Below are positions 6,052 to 6,495 of a DNA stretch of 6,495 nt, one piece after another (the stretch's first letter is position 1; each line of letters starts with the position of its first letter). Under the pieces are notes generated by a model. That model did no database searches and was not told the origin of the DNA. It saw only the letters and a program-made list of their open reading frames with translations. The stretch spans positions 1 through 6,495 of the forward strand of contig CAZAYB010000182.1 of NCBI GenBank assembly GCA_964489215.1, read 5' to 3'. The position numbers and the translations under genes were made by a program. The DNA is from CAZAYB01 sp964489215 (GTDB lineage Bacteria > Planctomycetota > Phycisphaerae > Sedimentisphaerales > Anaerohalosphaeraceae).

Positions 6052-6495
6052 CTTTTTACCTCCGAGCCGACTTTCTGATAATCTCTGATGTTCTCAATTA
6101 CAGCTCTTACCTTCCCTGCGATACTTTCACTGTCAAGACCGGAAAACTTAAGCTGATTAGCACGAGTATCTGCTTTGATATAACCGTTCGGACATCCAAT
6201 GTTTATCACAGATGCACTCCCGCCCTGACTGTAAAGAGAGCTATTGGCCTTATAATCTGCCGCTAATGCCTCCATTACCGCAGACCCGAACCCGCCTGCA
6301 ATAAAATGGTCCTCAATTGTAACCAGAACCTTAACTTTCCGGGCAGATTCTATAATCAGATCATCTATAGGAGAAGCAAACCTGGCATCAACAACTCCTG
6401 CGTCCACGCCTTGTTCGCAAAGTATCTCACAAGCTTTCACCGCCTCAGGCACTGCCGCACCAAAAGCAGCTATAAGTACATCACCGCCTTCTTTT
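6048..6495 (-). CDS. dxs: 1-deoxy-D-xylulose-5-phosphate synthase, C-terminal end (5' end outside window)
   Basis: This is the last ~148 residues of DXP synthase, the thiamine-diphosphate enzyme that condenses pyruvate with glyceraldehyde 3-phosphate in the first step of the cytoplasmic MEP isoprenoid pathway. The frame is open to the window edge, so the gene begins upstream; an internal GTG at 6452 is not the start, because codons before it continue the family pattern (GGDVLIAAFGAAV). What is visible is the transketolase C-terminal domain: VVDARFASPID (family: NARFxxPLD), VLVTIEDHFIAGGFGSAV (family: TxEExxxxGGFGSAV), then GCPNGYIKADTRANQLKFSGLD, matching the 'G.PD.F..HG....L....GLD' tail typical of Dxs rather than of transketolase or pyruvate dehydrogenase E1-beta. 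The TPP and GGDGT-like core domains lie outside the window. The TGA stop overlaps the start of nadK, so the two are one operon. Identity is confident; intactness of the rest cannot be judged. Confidence 0.93.
   Translation of the reverse strand, partial: KEGGDVLIAAFGAAVPEAVKACEILCEQGVDAGVVDARFASPIDDLIIESARKVKVLVTIEDHFIAGGFGSAVMEALAADYKANSSLYSQGGSASVINIGCPNGYIKADTRANQLKFSGLDSESIAGKVRAVIENIRDYQKVGSEVKS
6058..6063 (-). promoter_or_regulatory. Shine-Dalgarno site fixing the TTG start of nadK
   Basis: On the minus strand GGAGGT is followed by the six-base spacer AAAAAG and then TTG at 6051-6049. This near-perfect site lies inside the last codons of dxs and has ideal spacing to the TTG. No ATG lies nearby in frame (the first internal Met is residue 21, inside conserved sequence), so it decides the rare start codon. 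Confidence 0.85.

Noticed and set aside
5681..6088. Plus-strand open frame of 135 codons
   Set aside because: It is wholly antisense to the conserved core of nadK and the end of dxs, with a Ser/Pro/Leu-rich composition typical of a shadow frame.

Overview
The window is a compact bacterial chromosomal stretch in which every supported gene lies on the minus strand, so transcription runs from high to low coordinates. In that order it holds: the C-terminal end of 1-deoxy-D-xylulose-5-phosphate synthase (dxs, cut by the window edge), NAD kinase (nadK), a 560-residue secreted TPR protein of unknown function, a DinG/XPD-type iron-sulfur helicase (dinG), and two small YeeE/YedE-family membrane proteins. 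The last ~250 bases hold possible terminators, a possible short gene or gene remnant, and a candidate promoter pointing out of the window.

Region by region. dxs and nadK (6495-5191) overlap by four bases (TTGA) and are surely co-transcribed; they link isoprenoid precursor synthesis by the MEP pathway with NADPH supply. A 55-base gap with a weak AT-rich dyad separates nadK from the secreted TPR gene (5135-3453). dinG (3446-1461) follows after only six bases, in the same reading frame as the TPR gene and with no visible Shine-Dalgarno sequence, which suggests translational coupling. The 94-base gap at 1367-1460 shows no convincing terminator but has a possible promoter for the YeeE/YedE pair (1366-248), which probably forms a split transporter for a sulfur compound. 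The gene-poor tail (1-247) carries two U-tract hairpins and a TATAAT-type promoter.

Organism: a Gram-negative-like bacterium of moderate to low GC that uses strong Shine-Dalgarno sites at several genes. The odd architecture of the secreted TPR protein (Ser/Thr/Tyr/Asn/Gly-rich N-terminus, charged middle, TPR C-terminus) makes me lean towards the Planctomycetota (Phycisphaerae-like) or a related group. This is a weak impression, not a demonstrated assignment.

I do not see a phage, transposon, CRISPR array, RNA gene or obvious defence system. The DinG here is the chromosomal repair type, with no cas genes around it. The parts least explained by known biology are the 560-residue secreted protein and the short open frame after the YeeE/YedE pair.
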